Assembly: GCA_023132875.1 (NCBI GenBank)
Contig: JAGLXN010000042.1
Location: 1-41,471, forward strand
Direction: 5' to 3'
Source: Candidatus Parcubacteria bacterium
GTDB lineage: Bacteria > Patescibacteriota > Minisyncoccia > JAHIHE01 > JAGLIN01
DNA length: 41,471 nucleotides
The translations under genes and the position numbers were made by a program. How positions within the stretch are numbered: the first letter of the stretch is position 1; every line of letters begins with the position of its first letter. The notes beneath the pieces were generated by a model. It was not told the DNA's origin and did not search any database. It saw only the letters and a program-made list of their open reading frames with translations. Positions 1-8,586 of the stretch are shown here, piece after piece.

Positions 1-24
1 AGCTTTTTAGCTTTTTAGCTTCTT
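1..24. repeat. Octamer tandem microrepeat
   Basis: Three consecutive 8-base units, agcttttt, agcttttt and agcttctt. The same octamers recur at 17766-17804 after the PEP synthase gene. No coding capacity is evident. Confidence 0.7.
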
Positions 25-41
25 AGAATTTCGTTATATTC

Positions 42-84
42 TGTCATTGCGAGGAGTCCTGCAAAACGACATGGCAATCCCGAA
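42..84. repeat. Fragment of a TGTCATT-type inverted-repeat element
   Basis: The sequence starts tgtcattgcgaggag and ends cgacatggcaatcccg, so its two ends are imperfectly complementary. It resembles the termini of the longer elements at 1842-2026, 13240-13358, 21055-21160, 26073-26192 and 30006-30132, but lacks a long centre. Confidence 0.45.
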
Positions 85-135
85 TTTAGTTTCACATAAT
101 TATTAGCTTAGGATATTTTTTTTGAAATCACAAAA

Positions 136-158
136 GGCTCCACACGGAGTATGGAGCC
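136..158. repeat. Palindromic repeat, ggctcc/ggagcc family
   Basis: A 23-base element running from ggctccacac to tatggagcc. It is preceded by tttgaaatcacaa, the same flank found before the copy at 456-500. It differs by one base from the copy inside the coding sequence at 32165-32187. Confidence 0.75.
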
Positions 159-177
159 AATGGATGCGAACAAATTT

Positions 178-201
178 AACAATATAACAATTTAACAATG
201 T
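178..201. repeat. Octamer tandem microrepeat
   Basis: Units aacaatat, aacaattt and aacaatgt lie just before the first gene. Similar short repeats lie just upstream of groEL and lemA, so they mark gene borders in this genome. Confidence 0.55.
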
Positions 202-207
202 AGTTTT

Positions 208-1266
208 ATGTCAATCCCAACCATTCTCGAAAAACAAATCCTTGCGACGATTGTTTATTATGATATTTTAGATTATCCTCTAACCGGTTTTGAGGTTTTT
301 TTGTATTTGGTAAATAAGAATCAAGAATCAAGAATCAAGAATCAAGAATCAAGTGATGTTTGTGATTTATTAAATACCAGCGAATATTTAAAAAAGTATA
401 TTAGCCGGAAGCTGGGATTTTATTTTTTGAAAAATCAGGTTTTGAAATCACAAGAGGCTCCAGTCAGGCCCGCCTGCCGGACGGGCAGGAGACTGGAGCC
501 AACGGATATAATCCAGCAGCGCCTGGACCGTAAAAAACTAGCTGATCAAAAATGGAAGAAGATAAAAAAAATATTTTGGATTATGCAGATCATACCGTTT
601 ATGAAAATGGTTTTAGTCTCAGGATCCCTCGCGCTTGGAAACAGCAGAAAAGAATCTGATGTGGATTTGATAATAACGGCAAAAAAAGGAAGGATTTGGA
701 TGGCCAGAACTCTTGTTACTCTGTTAACTTCTGTTTTGGGCGTGCGGCGATATAGAAATAAAACAGAGGATAAAATTTGCCTGAATCATTATGTTACGGA
801 TAAGTCTTTGAAAATTCCATTCGAGAGTTTGTATAATGCCCAAAGCTATTTGCATCTAATAAATGTTTATGATAGCGAGAAAGATAAAAAATTATTCAGA
901 GAATTTCAGGAAGAAAACAAATGGATAGGGGATTACGTTCAGAATTATGAATATTCAGAATTAGGAAGTTTCAGAAGTATAAAAAGAAACAAAATATTAA
1001 ATTCCATTTCTAAATTTTCCGAATTTGCTTTAGCGGGAAGAATGGGGGATTATTTAGAAAATGCGTTGTCTAAAATACAAAGTAATAAAATTAAAAAAGA
1101 CCAGCTTTATAAAAAAAGCGGTGGACGGATTACGATAAATAATGATCAACTGGAATTTCATCCCGATTCGCACGAGGCAAATATAATTCCGGAGTTTAAT
1201 AGGCGAATGGAGAAGTTGGGATTGTTCGAATTCGGTGGACAGAAAGATTCAGGGCTAAACGTATAA
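208..1266 (+). CDS. Nucleotidyltransferase-fold protein (NTP_transf_2-like)
   Basis: A 352-residue protein with the nucleotidyltransferase signature 'SGSLALGNSRKESDVDL'. The glycine-serine pair is near residue 139 and the metal-binding D-V-D is at 151-153. This is the minimal catalytic core of the polymerase-beta superfamily; substrate and partner cannot be read from the sequence, and an antitoxin-like, tRNA-modifying or degenerate role are all open. Residues around 36-48 are coded by a heptamer microrepeat (316-350), and residues about 83-98 by a palindromic repeat (456-500); both look like insertions in a non-essential N-terminal stretch. The stop codon falls inside another heptamer repeat. 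No transmembrane segment or signal peptide is evident. The ATG start follows a microrepeat, with no clear ribosome binding site. Confidence 0.7.
   Translation: MSIPTILEKQILATIVYYDILDYPLTGFEVFLYLVNKNQESRIKNQESSDVCDLLNTSEYLKKYISRKLGFYFLKNQVLKSQEAPVRPACRTGRRLEPTDIIQQRLDRKKLADQKWKKIKKIFWIMQIIPFMKMVLVSGSLALGNSRKESDVDLIITAKKGRIWMARTLVTLLTSVLGVRRYRNKTEDKICLNHYVTDKSLKIPFESLYNAQSYLHLINVYDSEKDKKLFREFQEENKWIGDYVQNYEYSELGSFRSIKRNKILNSISKFSEFALAGRMGDYLENALSKIQSNKIKKDQLYKKSGGRITINNDQLEFHPDSHEANIIPEFNRRMEKLGLFEFGGQKDSGLNV
316..350. repeat. Heptamer tandem repeat inside a coding sequence
   Basis: Five perfect copies of aagaatc, read through by the nucleotidyltransferase-like gene as 'NQESRIKNQESS'. The same heptamer at 33994-34014 gives the peptide RIKNQES in an unrelated protein. 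Confidence 0.85.
456..500. repeat. In-frame palindromic repeat with nested GC-rich palindrome
   Basis: The outer stem is ggctccagtc at the left and gactggagcc at the right, with a nested GC-rich palindrome (gcccgcctgccggacgggc) between. The left flank tttgaaatcacaag matches the flank of the intergenic copy at 136-158. The outer stem is the same as that of the intergenic copy at 15159-15182. The 45 bases are a multiple of three and keep the frame open ('EAPVRPACRTGRRLEP'). Confidence 0.8.
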
Positions 1267-1355
1267 CGCAAAACGTATAACGTGTAACGTATGATATATA
1301 ATTCGCAGTATAGAAATTTTTGTTTATGTTTTGCGTTACACGTTACACGTTATAT
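1261..1355. repeat. Heptamer repeats in inverted arrangement
   Basis: Direct heptamers gtataac, gcaaaac, gtataac, gtgtaac at 1261-1288 face complementary heptamers gttacac, gttacac, gttatat at 1335-1355. The upstream gene's stop codon lies in the first unit. The two arms could pair and end transcription before the groE promoter, but no T-run follows. Confidence 0.6.
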
Positions 1356-1365
1356 GAATACCTTC

Positions 1366-1393
1366 TTGACATATCTTATAGATCAAATATAAT
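1366..1393 (+). promoter_or_regulatory. groESL promoter, sigma-70 type
   Basis: Consensus -35 TTGACA at 1366-1371 and -10 TATAAT at 1388-1393, separated by 16 bases. The predicted start of transcription falls at about 1400, inside the CIRCE operator. Confidence 0.85.
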
Positions 1394-1397
1394 ACCA

Positions 1398-1424
1398 TTA
1401 GCACTCAATAGGCTAGAGTGCTAA
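1398..1424. promoter_or_regulatory. CIRCE operator (HrcA-binding site)
   Basis: A perfect CIRCE: TTAGCACTC (1398-1406), a nine-base spacer, and GAGTGCTAA (1416-1424), matching the known consensus exactly. It overlaps the expected transcription start and lies about 80 bases before groES, so HrcA repression relieved by heat or misfolded protein is expected. hrcA itself is not in the window. Confidence 0.95.
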
Positions 1425-1503
1425 AAAATTCATTATTTAATAAATTTAATAATTTACTTGTTTTATGTTTATATAAAGCAAGCAAAAAGAAAGGGTAAGT
1501 TCT

Positions 1504-1794
1504 ATGAAGCTAAAACCTCTTGGGAACAAAGTTATTTTAGAGTCTGTTTCCGCGGAAGAAAAAACAAAAAGCGGGATTATTATTCCGGACACTGTTGATA
1601 AAGAGAAGCCGGAACAAGGAAAAGTTTTGGCAGTAGGTCCGGGAAAAGTTTTGGAAAACGGGCAAAGAAGTAAAATAGACGTTGAAGTCGGCGACACTGT
1701 TTTATTTTCGAAATACAGTCCGACGGAAATCAAACTTGATGGGAAGGAATATTTAGTTGTGTCGGATGAAGATATAATGGCAGTAGTGGGATAG
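1504..1794 (+). CDS. groES: Co-chaperonin GroES
   Basis: A 96-residue protein of normal GroES length. It begins 'MKLKPLGNKVILESV', has a mobile-loop region ('SGIIIPDTVDKEKPEQGKV', about residues 23-41), and continues with a 'LAVGPGKVLENG' roof segment. It forms the heptameric lid that closes the GroEL folding chamber in the cytoplasm. A purine-rich ribosome binding site (aaagaaaggg) lies about nine bases before the ATG. It is the first gene behind the CIRCE-controlled promoter, followed after 265 bases by groEL. That gap is unusually wide for a groESL operon and is filled by repeats, so co-transcription is likely but not certain. Confidence 0.97.
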   Translation: MKLKPLGNKVILESVSAEEKTKSGIIIPDTVDKEKPEQGKVLAVGPGKVLENGQRSKIDVEVGDTVLFSKYSPTEIKLDGKEYLVVSDEDIMAVVG

Positions 1795-1803
1795 AAGTGA
1801 ATT

Positions 1804-1831
1804 AAGAATCATGAATTATGAATTATGAATC
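1804..1831. repeat. Heptamer microrepeat after groES
   Basis: Four 7-base units, aagaatc, atgaatt, atgaatt and atgaatc, start a few bases after the groES stop. The first unit is identical to the heptamer at 316-350. Confidence 0.65.
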
Positions 1832-1841
1832 ATAAATAAAT

Positions 1842-2026
1842 TTGTCATTCTGAATTTATTTCAGAATCTATCGTATATTATGCTAAACTTAATCCATAAA
1901 TTATCTAACATAGTCTACATTGCATACAAAAGATTAGTGTTAAATGGTAGAGGTCAAGCCCAGTCATACAAAAGATCCTGAAACAATCCTTCGGCTATGC
2001 TCAGGATGACATTGTTCAGGATGACA
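1842..2026. repeat. TGTCATT-type inverted-repeat element between groES and groEL
   Basis: It begins tgtcattctgaatttatttcag and ends with ctcaggatgaca followed by a second ttcaggatgaca, so the ends are complementary (tgtcat..ctga / tcag..atgaca). The internal gatcctgaaaca also occurs in the related element at 21055-21160. It is non-coding and fills most of the groES-groEL gap. Confidence 0.7.
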
Positions 2027-2047
2027 ATCTAATAATTAACAATTTAA

Positions 2048-3739
<1,692 letters not shown>

Positions 3740-3741
3740 AC

Positions 3742-3769
3742 GTATAACGTATAACGTATAACCTGTAAC
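3742..3769. repeat. Heptamer tandem repeat after groEL
   Basis: Three copies of gtataac and one of ctgtaac begin two bases after the groEL stop. The same heptamer occurs at 1261-1288. Confidence 0.75.
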
Positions 3770-3778
3770 GCCTTTGTT

Positions 3779-3802
3779 AGCTCCACTCTCCCGAGTGGAG
3801 CT
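3779..3802 (+). terminator. Palindromic repeat acting as likely groEL terminator
   Basis: A 24-base hairpin (agctccactc / gagtggagct) followed by tttttg. In reverse complement it matches the element at 15263-15286 with one mismatch, and its flank (tgtgatttca) is the complement of the flank tgaaatcaca at 136-158 and 456-500. It is therefore a repeat-family member in inverted orientation that may also terminate groEL. Confidence 0.65.
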
Positions 3803-3832
3803 TTTTGTGATTTCAGAAGATTATCGTAGAAG

Positions 3833-3847
3833 CGGGTTTGTAACCCG
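3833..3847. repeat. Small inverted repeat
   Basis: cgggtt, spacer tgt, aacccg. It is followed by gttc, like the neighbouring inverted repeat at 3900-3918. Confidence 0.45.
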
Positions 3848-3899
3848 TTCCTTATGTTTTGAAATATCATATAGTTTTACTTGTTTGGGAAACATTGAA

Positions 3900-3918
3900 A
3901 ACTGGTTGCAAACCAGTT
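3900..3918. repeat. Small inverted repeat
   Basis: aactggtt, spacer gca, aaccagtt. It has the same layout as 3833-3847 and may belong to a second palindrome family. Confidence 0.45.
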
Positions 3919-3966
3919 CTCGCGTCGGGGGACAATGGAGCTAGCGATGAATTATATATAGTATGA

Positions 3967-3990
3967 CAATTTAGCAATTTAGCAATTTAG
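3967..3990. repeat. Octamer tandem microrepeat
   Basis: Three perfect copies of caatttag in the region upstream of lemA. Confidence 0.65.
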
Positions 3991-4223
3991 ATGTAATTTT
4001 CTTGTATTAAAATATAATTATGTTAAAATATAACTGATGAGAAAAATTAATTAACTAAATAACTTTGGATCATGAAATTCTACTTTTTTTAGTTATCTTT
4101 ATGTAAGTATTAGTTTTATTAGTGTCTTTTATAGTAAACGCTGATTTAAACTAATATTCACACTAAACGAACAAATTAATAAGGGTTTTGTAATTCAAAT
4201 AACTTAAAGAAAGGAACAAAAAT

Positions 4224-4781
4224 ATGGAAACTTACCTATTGCTAATTCTCGCAGTTTTAATTGTCCTCGGATTATGGGTTGTAATGATCTATAACGGGCT
4301 AATTAGGCTAAAGGTGCGGACTAATGAAGCTTGGAGCGACATTGATGTTCAGCTTAAAAGGCGATATGATCTTATTCCAAATTTAATAAATACCGTTAAG
4401 GGATACGCGACGCATGAAAGAGAACTTTTTGAAAAAGTTACTAAAGCGAGAGCAAACGCGATGAACGCTCAAAATCCAGAAGCAAAAGCGGAAGCAGAAA
4501 ATATGCTTTCAGGAGCTTTGAAAAGTTTATTCGCGGTTTCTGAAAATTATCCTGATTTAAAAGCGAATGAAAACTTTCTTGAGCTTCAGAGAGAGTTATC
4601 CGACACGGAAAATAAAATCCAGGCGTCAAGAAGATTCTACAACGGCAATGTCCGCGATCTGAATACAAAAATTCAAGTTTTCCCGGATAGTATTGTCGCT
4701 AATACGCTGAAAATCGGGAAAAGGGAATTTTTTGAAATTGAAGACGTAAAAGAAAAAGAAACTCCGAAAGTAGAGTTTTAG
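4224..4781 (+). CDS. lemA: LemA family protein
   Basis: A 185-residue protein with an N-terminal membrane helix (about residues 4-25) and the LemA core: 'NEAWSDIDVQLKRRYDLIPN', 'TVKGYATHERELFEKVTKAR', 'LQRELSDTENKIQASRRFYN' and 'FPDSIVA'. LemA proteins form a short helical bundle outside the membrane and are often encoded next to the membrane protease HtpX. Biochemical role is poorly defined. Here the nearest htpX gene is about 5.8 kb downstream, separated by three genes for secreted or membrane proteins, so the usual lemA-htpX pair has been split. A ribosome binding site (aaagaaagga) precedes the ATG at good spacing. Confidence 0.93.
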   Translation: METYLLLILAVLIVLGLWVVMIYNGLIRLKVRTNEAWSDIDVQLKRRYDLIPNLINTVKGYATHERELFEKVTKARANAMNAQNPEAKAEAENMLSGALKSLFAVSENYPDLKANENFLELQRELSDTENKIQASRRFYNGNVRDLNTKIQVFPDSIVANTLKIGKREFFEIEDVKEKETPKVEF

Positions 4782-4896
4782 GAATAAGCTTTTGTTACGC
4801 ATGAGTTTGTAATTTAACGCTATCAAGAACGGCGAGGTTTTTTGTGAGAAAGATAAATATAAAAATGATAGATAATTAAAAATTAAAATAAAAATT

Positions 4897-7713
4897 ATGG
4901 TAAAAAAATATGTAAAAGTTGTTTTTAGTGTCTTAAGTAAGATAAATAAAAAGACATTTTCATTCGTTTTTTTCGCGGTAATTTTTTCTTTATCTGTTTT
5001 TTTTCAAAGCGCGGAAGAAATGACATCGATCACTCAGGCCTTTTCCTTTCAAAGCGCGGAAGAAATAACATTATTTGCTCAAGCTCCTCCAGGACCACCG
5101 CCTTGCGTTCCTCATTGTGGTAGTTGTGCTTGTTGTTATTGTAATTATCCGCCTTGTTGCGATTGCTCATGTGCTGGACCTTCATCTCAGACGGATGCAG
5201 TTGGATATGTTCAAAATCGTGATTGTATCAAAAACATAAATTGTGGATGTTGCTCTTGCACTGCTACTTGTACATGGAGCTGTTGGTATGATATGGAGTG
5301 GTGCGGAGATGAAATCAACAATGATACTGAAGATTGCGACGGAGCTAACGCTCCATATCCATCTTCATGTACTGTTCCTAATTCTGACTATCCAGCCGGC
5401 CTACCTAATGATGGGCTTTCAGATACTTTGCCGTACGACGGGCTGATCTTGTGTGATATGTGCGATTGGCAGTATGACGGTGTAGATGGCGGCGCTACTG
5501 ATAATCAGGATTGCTTAAATTCTACGTCTTGTGATAAAGCAAGAACTCAGTGTGATTGTTCTCCGAGTGACAGGACATGTACATGGGAAGCTGATTGCAC
5601 CCCGATTGATTGGTGCGGAGATGGAAATATAAACGGACCGGAACTATATTGTGACATACATCAGACTTCTGGAACAGTGGATTTTGGAGGACAGACTTGC
5701 GCGACTAAAATTTGCGGAGATATTGATCCTACGGATACTGAAGATAAAAGTTTACACTCAAAAAATCCTGGTTGTCTTGCAGAAATGGCAGCTTATGGCG
5801 GGAATTTAACTTGCGTCAATACTTGCAGGCACATTTATACGGTTCCCGCGTGCGAATTTCCATTAAATGCTACCGGAGTTGATCTTTCCGATGACGGACT
5901 ATATGTTTTTGTGACAGATTCGTCTTTGTGGAGCCTTCAGGAATTTACTGTTGCCGATCCAACAAAAGTAGTCACGATTCATTATTTTGATACAGAGCCT
6001 TTGAGCATTGATGTTGTCGGAAATTACGCGTATGTTGGCACTAAAGGAGAGTTTGCGATTGTTAATACTAATCAGCTTAATCAGCCAGACGCTTTTCCTG
6101 ATCCCGGGGACCTATATGTTTTTCCTCCTTTTCAGCCGAAAGATCTACCCCTTCCTTTTCAAGAGGAACAACCTCTTCCAATAGTAAGTATTCCAGCTTT
6201 AGGACATGTTAATGATGTTCATATTTCCGGCAATTATGCTTATCTGGCTATCGGAACCGCGGGTGCTGTCGGTCCGGCGGCTTTTGAAATCATTGATATT
6301 TCTAATCCAGCCGCTCCCGTTTCTGTCGCTGATCATCAATATCCCAACACATTGACTGGCGTCCAAGGCGTTGATATTTCCGGAAATTATGCCTATGTGT
6401 CTTATGTTGACGGTTCCGCGGGCGAAGGATATTTTGATGTCATTGATATTTCTAATCTTGCTATAAATCCTCTGCCTTTGTTAAAAAGCATTAATGTTGA
6501 TTATTCAACCAGCAGTGTTCATATCTCCGGCAATTATGCTTACATAGATGGTTTTTCTATTTTTTCTCCTATTGATATTTCTACTCCGGCCGCTCTTCCG
6601 ACAGTGCAAGCGGTTGATAATATTAATTTAGGGTTTGAGACTTTTGCTTTCTCTATTTCTGGAAATGATGCTTATGTTAGCGTTAAAGGTGTAGGCCTTA
6701 GGGCGGTTGATATCACTGATCCGGGAGATATTCTCTTGGGTGAAATTTTTACTGTTCCAAACAGCGCTGCTAATGAAATTATGGTGGATCTTGTTATTGA
6801 TGCTGCCGGCAATTTCGCTTATGCGGCCGCTGGAGAAGCGGGACTTAGAGTTATTGACCTATCAGTTCTTTGCGGCGATGGTATTTTGAACGGGCTTGAA
6901 ATTTGTGACGGATTGGATTTAGGAGGAGAAACTTGCGCCACTGTTGGTTTCGCGGAAGGGGTTTTATCGTGTAATCCTTTTTGTACCGCCTTTGATACAA
7001 GCGCTTGCATCGCTTGCGGGCCTATTGACGGGATTTGTCCCGCGGGATGTACGAATCCTCCCGATCCGGATTGCCCGTCTTGCGTAGGTGTCGTGTGCAA
7101 TACTCCCGGTCACTGTGAAATAGGGCCTGGAGTTTGTAAGAACATAGATAATAGCGCTGTTTGTGTTTATCCAGATGATCCTAACGCATGCAATACTCCC
7201 GGTTTTTGCCAAGTAGGGCCTGGAAGATGCGACAAGTTGGATGGCAGCTGTCATTATCCTGATGATCCAAGCTTTTGTGATGCGGGAGACGGCGATATTT
7301 GCACGGGCGACAGATGCGTATCAACAGACGGCGGGCTTAGCAGCAATTGCGTGGCAGGATCTAATATCTGTGGCGGTATTATACCTTGCGACAGGATGGT
7401 TAATGATCCAAATACTCCGTGGGACGATACAGATAAGTGTGAATTTTGTCATGGTATTATGCTTTTAAATCAGGGAATGAATTTTTTGATGAAAATGGCG
7501 GCTATGGCGGCTATTCTAGTTATTATAATAACAGGATTTTTGTTTATAACTTCCGCTGGAGATCCGGAAAGAAAAAATAACGCGAAAACCGCGCTTAAAT
7601 GGGTTATTGTCGGATTTTTGATATTGTCTTTGTCGTGGTTAATTGTTGACTTTTTGCTTAGCGCGTGGGGATATTTAGATCCGCTTGGAGGAGAATGGAA
7701 TGTTGTTTGTTAG
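4897..7713 (+). CDS. Secreted Cys-rich LVIVD beta-propeller protein with C-terminal T4SS-pilin-like membrane module
   Basis: 938 residues. An N-terminal export helix (about 20-40) is followed by a very Cys-rich segment (about 65-310) and LVIVD-type propeller repeats (about 320-660), for example 'HISGNYAYLAIG' with 'FEIIDISNPAAPV'. Then come 'CGDGILNGLEICDG' and paired Cys repeats ('CNTPGHCEIGPGVC', 'CNTPGFCQVGPGRC'). Residues 829-938 hold 'IPCDRMVNDPNTPWDDT', C848xxC851-H852 and two membrane helices joined by 'TSAGDPERKNNAK'. This last module resembles the type IV secretion pilin-like family of CPR bacteria as I recall it (Pfam T4SS_pilin). It aligns without gaps over 103 residues with the end of the 8587-10563 product. 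I infer a membrane-anchored surface protein displaying a propeller, perhaps for adhesion. The function is unknown. Confidence 0.75.
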   Translation: MVKKYVKVVFSVLSKINKKTFSFVFFAVIFSLSVFFQSAEEMTSITQAFSFQSAEEITLFAQAPPGPPPCVPHCGSCACCYCNYPPCCDCSCAGPSSQTDAVGYVQNRDCIKNINCGCCSCTATCTWSCWYDMEWCGDEINNDTEDCDGANAPYPSSCTVPNSDYPAGLPNDGLSDTLPYDGLILCDMCDWQYDGVDGGATDNQDCLNSTSCDKARTQCDCSPSDRTCTWEADCTPIDWCGDGNINGPELYCDIHQTSGTVDFGGQTCATKICGDIDPTDTEDKSLHSKNPGCLAEMAAYGGNLTCVNTCRHIYTVPACEFPLNATGVDLSDDGLYVFVTDSSLWSLQEFTVADPTKVVTIHYFDTEPLSIDVVGNYAYVGTKGEFAIVNTNQLNQPDAFPDPGDLYVFPPFQPKDLPLPFQEEQPLPIVSIPALGHVNDVHISGNYAYLAIGTAGAVGPAAFEIIDISNPAAPVSVADHQYPNTLTGVQGVDISGNYAYVSYVDGSAGEGYFDVIDISNLAINPLPLLKSINVDYSTSSVHISGNYAYIDGFSIFSPIDISTPAALPTVQAVDNINLGFETFAFSISGNDAYVSVKGVGLRAVDITDPGDILLGEIFTVPNSAANEIMVDLVIDAAGNFAYAAAGEAGLRVIDLSVLCGDGILNGLEICDGLDLGGETCATVGFAEGVLSCNPFCTAFDTSACIACGPIDGICPAGCTNPPDPDCPSCVGVVCNTPGHCEIGPGVCKNIDNSAVCVYPDDPNACNTPGFCQVGPGRCDKLDGSCHYPDDPSFCDAGDGDICTGDRCVSTDGGLSSNCVAGSNICGGIIPCDRMVNDPNTPWDDTDKCEFCHGIMLLNQGMNFLMKMAAMAAILVIIITGFLFITSAGDPERKNNAKTALKWVIVGFLILSLSWLIVDFLLSAWGYLDPLGGEWNVVC
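5002..5066. repeat. Direct repeat in the export-signal region
   Basis: The 20-base string tttcaaagcgcggaagaaat occurs at 5002-5021 and again at 5047-5066, duplicating the peptide FQSAEEIT/FQSAEEMT. The 45-base offset keeps the frame. Confidence 0.85.
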
Positions 7714-7774
7714 TTGAATTGGGTTTATACGCAATTCAATCCCATCCTTAAATAGCAGTGATAATGAAACTTCC

Positions 7775-7789
7775 AGAGACTAAGTCTCT
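7775..7789 (+). terminator. Possible weak hairpin
   Basis: agagac, loop taa, gtctct, followed by ttgattt. It sits between the 938-residue gene and the next. The stem is only six pairs and the T-run is short, so termination would be partial at best. Confidence 0.3.
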
Positions 7790-7820
7790 TTGATTTGTAA
7801 TGTTAAAATATCATACGCAC

Positions 7821-8459
7821 ATGTCAAGTAATTTAAAGAAAATTATTATTATTGCCGCTGTAATTTTTTCTATCTTGCTTTCTTTTTTGACAGGTATAGT
7901 TTTTTTTCTAAAAAAAGAAAATAAAGATATTCCAAGCCAAAACAACGAACAAGAAGAACAGCGATCAAAAAATTCTGAAAAAACGGAATTAACGAAAAAA
8001 GAGGAATTAACAGAAAAAGAAAAAACAAAAATATTCGCGGAAAATTTTGCTATGATTTACTATTCTTATACTTGGGGAAATTTTTCAAACATTGAATCAC
8101 AATATCATTCCATGGCTGAGGAAATGAAGAATAAAGAAAAAAACAGAGTAGAACAAATGAAAAAAGAAATAGAAGATCAACCGCGAAAATATTTTTCCGC
8201 AAAGGCAAGATTAACAGACTCTACATTTTTATTATACAATGGAAATAGAGCGGAGATGATTATAAATCTAAACATTGATAATTTTGCCGGAGCGATCATT
8301 CAAAGGGAAACTATAATTTGGGTAGATGAAAAAGGAGATCCTTATATAGGAGATGTAAATAATTTAATTACAAGTTCAAAAAATAAAAAGATTAAAATTG
8401 ATTTTATCAAGATCAATGATGAATGGAAAATAAGCGGAATAGAAAATATTGATGAATAA
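7821..8459 (+). CDS. Membrane-anchored protein with possible NTF2/VirB8-like extracytoplasmic domain
   Basis: Not recognised with certainty. From the ATG at 7821 it is 212 residues: 'MSSNLKKIIIIAAVIFSILL' forms an N-terminal anchor helix, then a Lys/Glu-rich linker (about 35-75), then a globular domain ending 'IDFIKINDEWKISGIENI'. That ending, with a preceding helical 'AENFAMIYYSYTWGNF', resembles small NTF2-like domains of membrane-anchored CPR proteins. A VirB8-like role beside pilin-like genes is possible but unproven. An in-frame ATG at 7800 adds seven residues. I prefer 7821 because 'MSSNLKK' also starts the gene at 36826 and puts the charged residues directly before the helix. It lies between the two propeller/pilin-like genes on the same strand. 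Confidence 0.6.
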   Translation: MSSNLKKIIIIAAVIFSILLSFLTGIVFFLKKENKDIPSQNNEQEEQRSKNSEKTELTKKEELTEKEKTKIFAENFAMIYYSYTWGNFSNIESQYHSMAEEMKNKEKNRVEQMKKEIEDQPRKYFSAKARLTDSTFLLYNGNRAEMIINLNIDNFAGAIIQRETIIWVDEKGDPYIGDVNNLITSSKNKKIKIDFIKINDEWKISGIENIDE

Positions 8460-8462
8460 GTT

Positions 8463-8491
8463 TTGATTTTGTTTGGTAATTTATCTATAAA
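8463..8491 (+). promoter_or_regulatory. Possible promoter for the 8587 gene
   Basis: ttgatt at 8463-8468 and tataaa at 8486-8491 with a 17-base spacer, directly after the preceding stop codon. Chance matches are frequent in such AT-rich DNA. Confidence 0.3.
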
Positions 8492-8512
8492 GAATTAAAA
8501 TATAAGCATTCT

Positions 8513-8548
8513 AGGAGTCCGACTCCGAAGCTTCGGAGTCGGACTCCT
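8513..8548. repeat. Perfect 36-base palindrome, agtccgact family
   Basis: Left arm aggagtccgactccgaag, right arm its exact complement, with one-mismatch extension to 8507-8555. It shares agtccgact/agtcggact with the palindrome inside the REP transposase gene (19259-19292). It lies in the leader of the 8587 gene and could also fold as a hairpin in RNA. Confidence 0.85.
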
Positions 8549-8586
8549 AAAATGCGTGAAGCTCAATATATTTATTAAATAGGGTT

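Larger units (their letters stand above)
3740..4223. other. Intergenic region between groEL and lemA
   Basis: No gene seen in these 484 bases. They hold heptamer repeats (3742-3769), a terminator-like palindrome (3779-3802), two small inverted repeats (3833-3847 and 3900-3918) and an octamer repeat (3967-3990), followed by about 200 bases of plain AT-rich sequence. A lemA promoter must lie there but no box pair is convincing. Confidence 0.7.

Noticed and set aside
316-350. CRISPR array
   Set aside because: The units are seven bases in direct tandem with no spacers. No array with 25-40-base repeats is seen anywhere in the window.
7435-7455. CxxCH motifs in the two propeller/pilin-like proteins as c-type heme sites
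   Set aside because: The motif is single in each protein, lies directly before the membrane helices, and similar Cys-x-x-Cys-His positions occur, as I recall, in ordinary pilin-like CPR proteins. No cytochrome maturation genes or other heme proteins are in the window.
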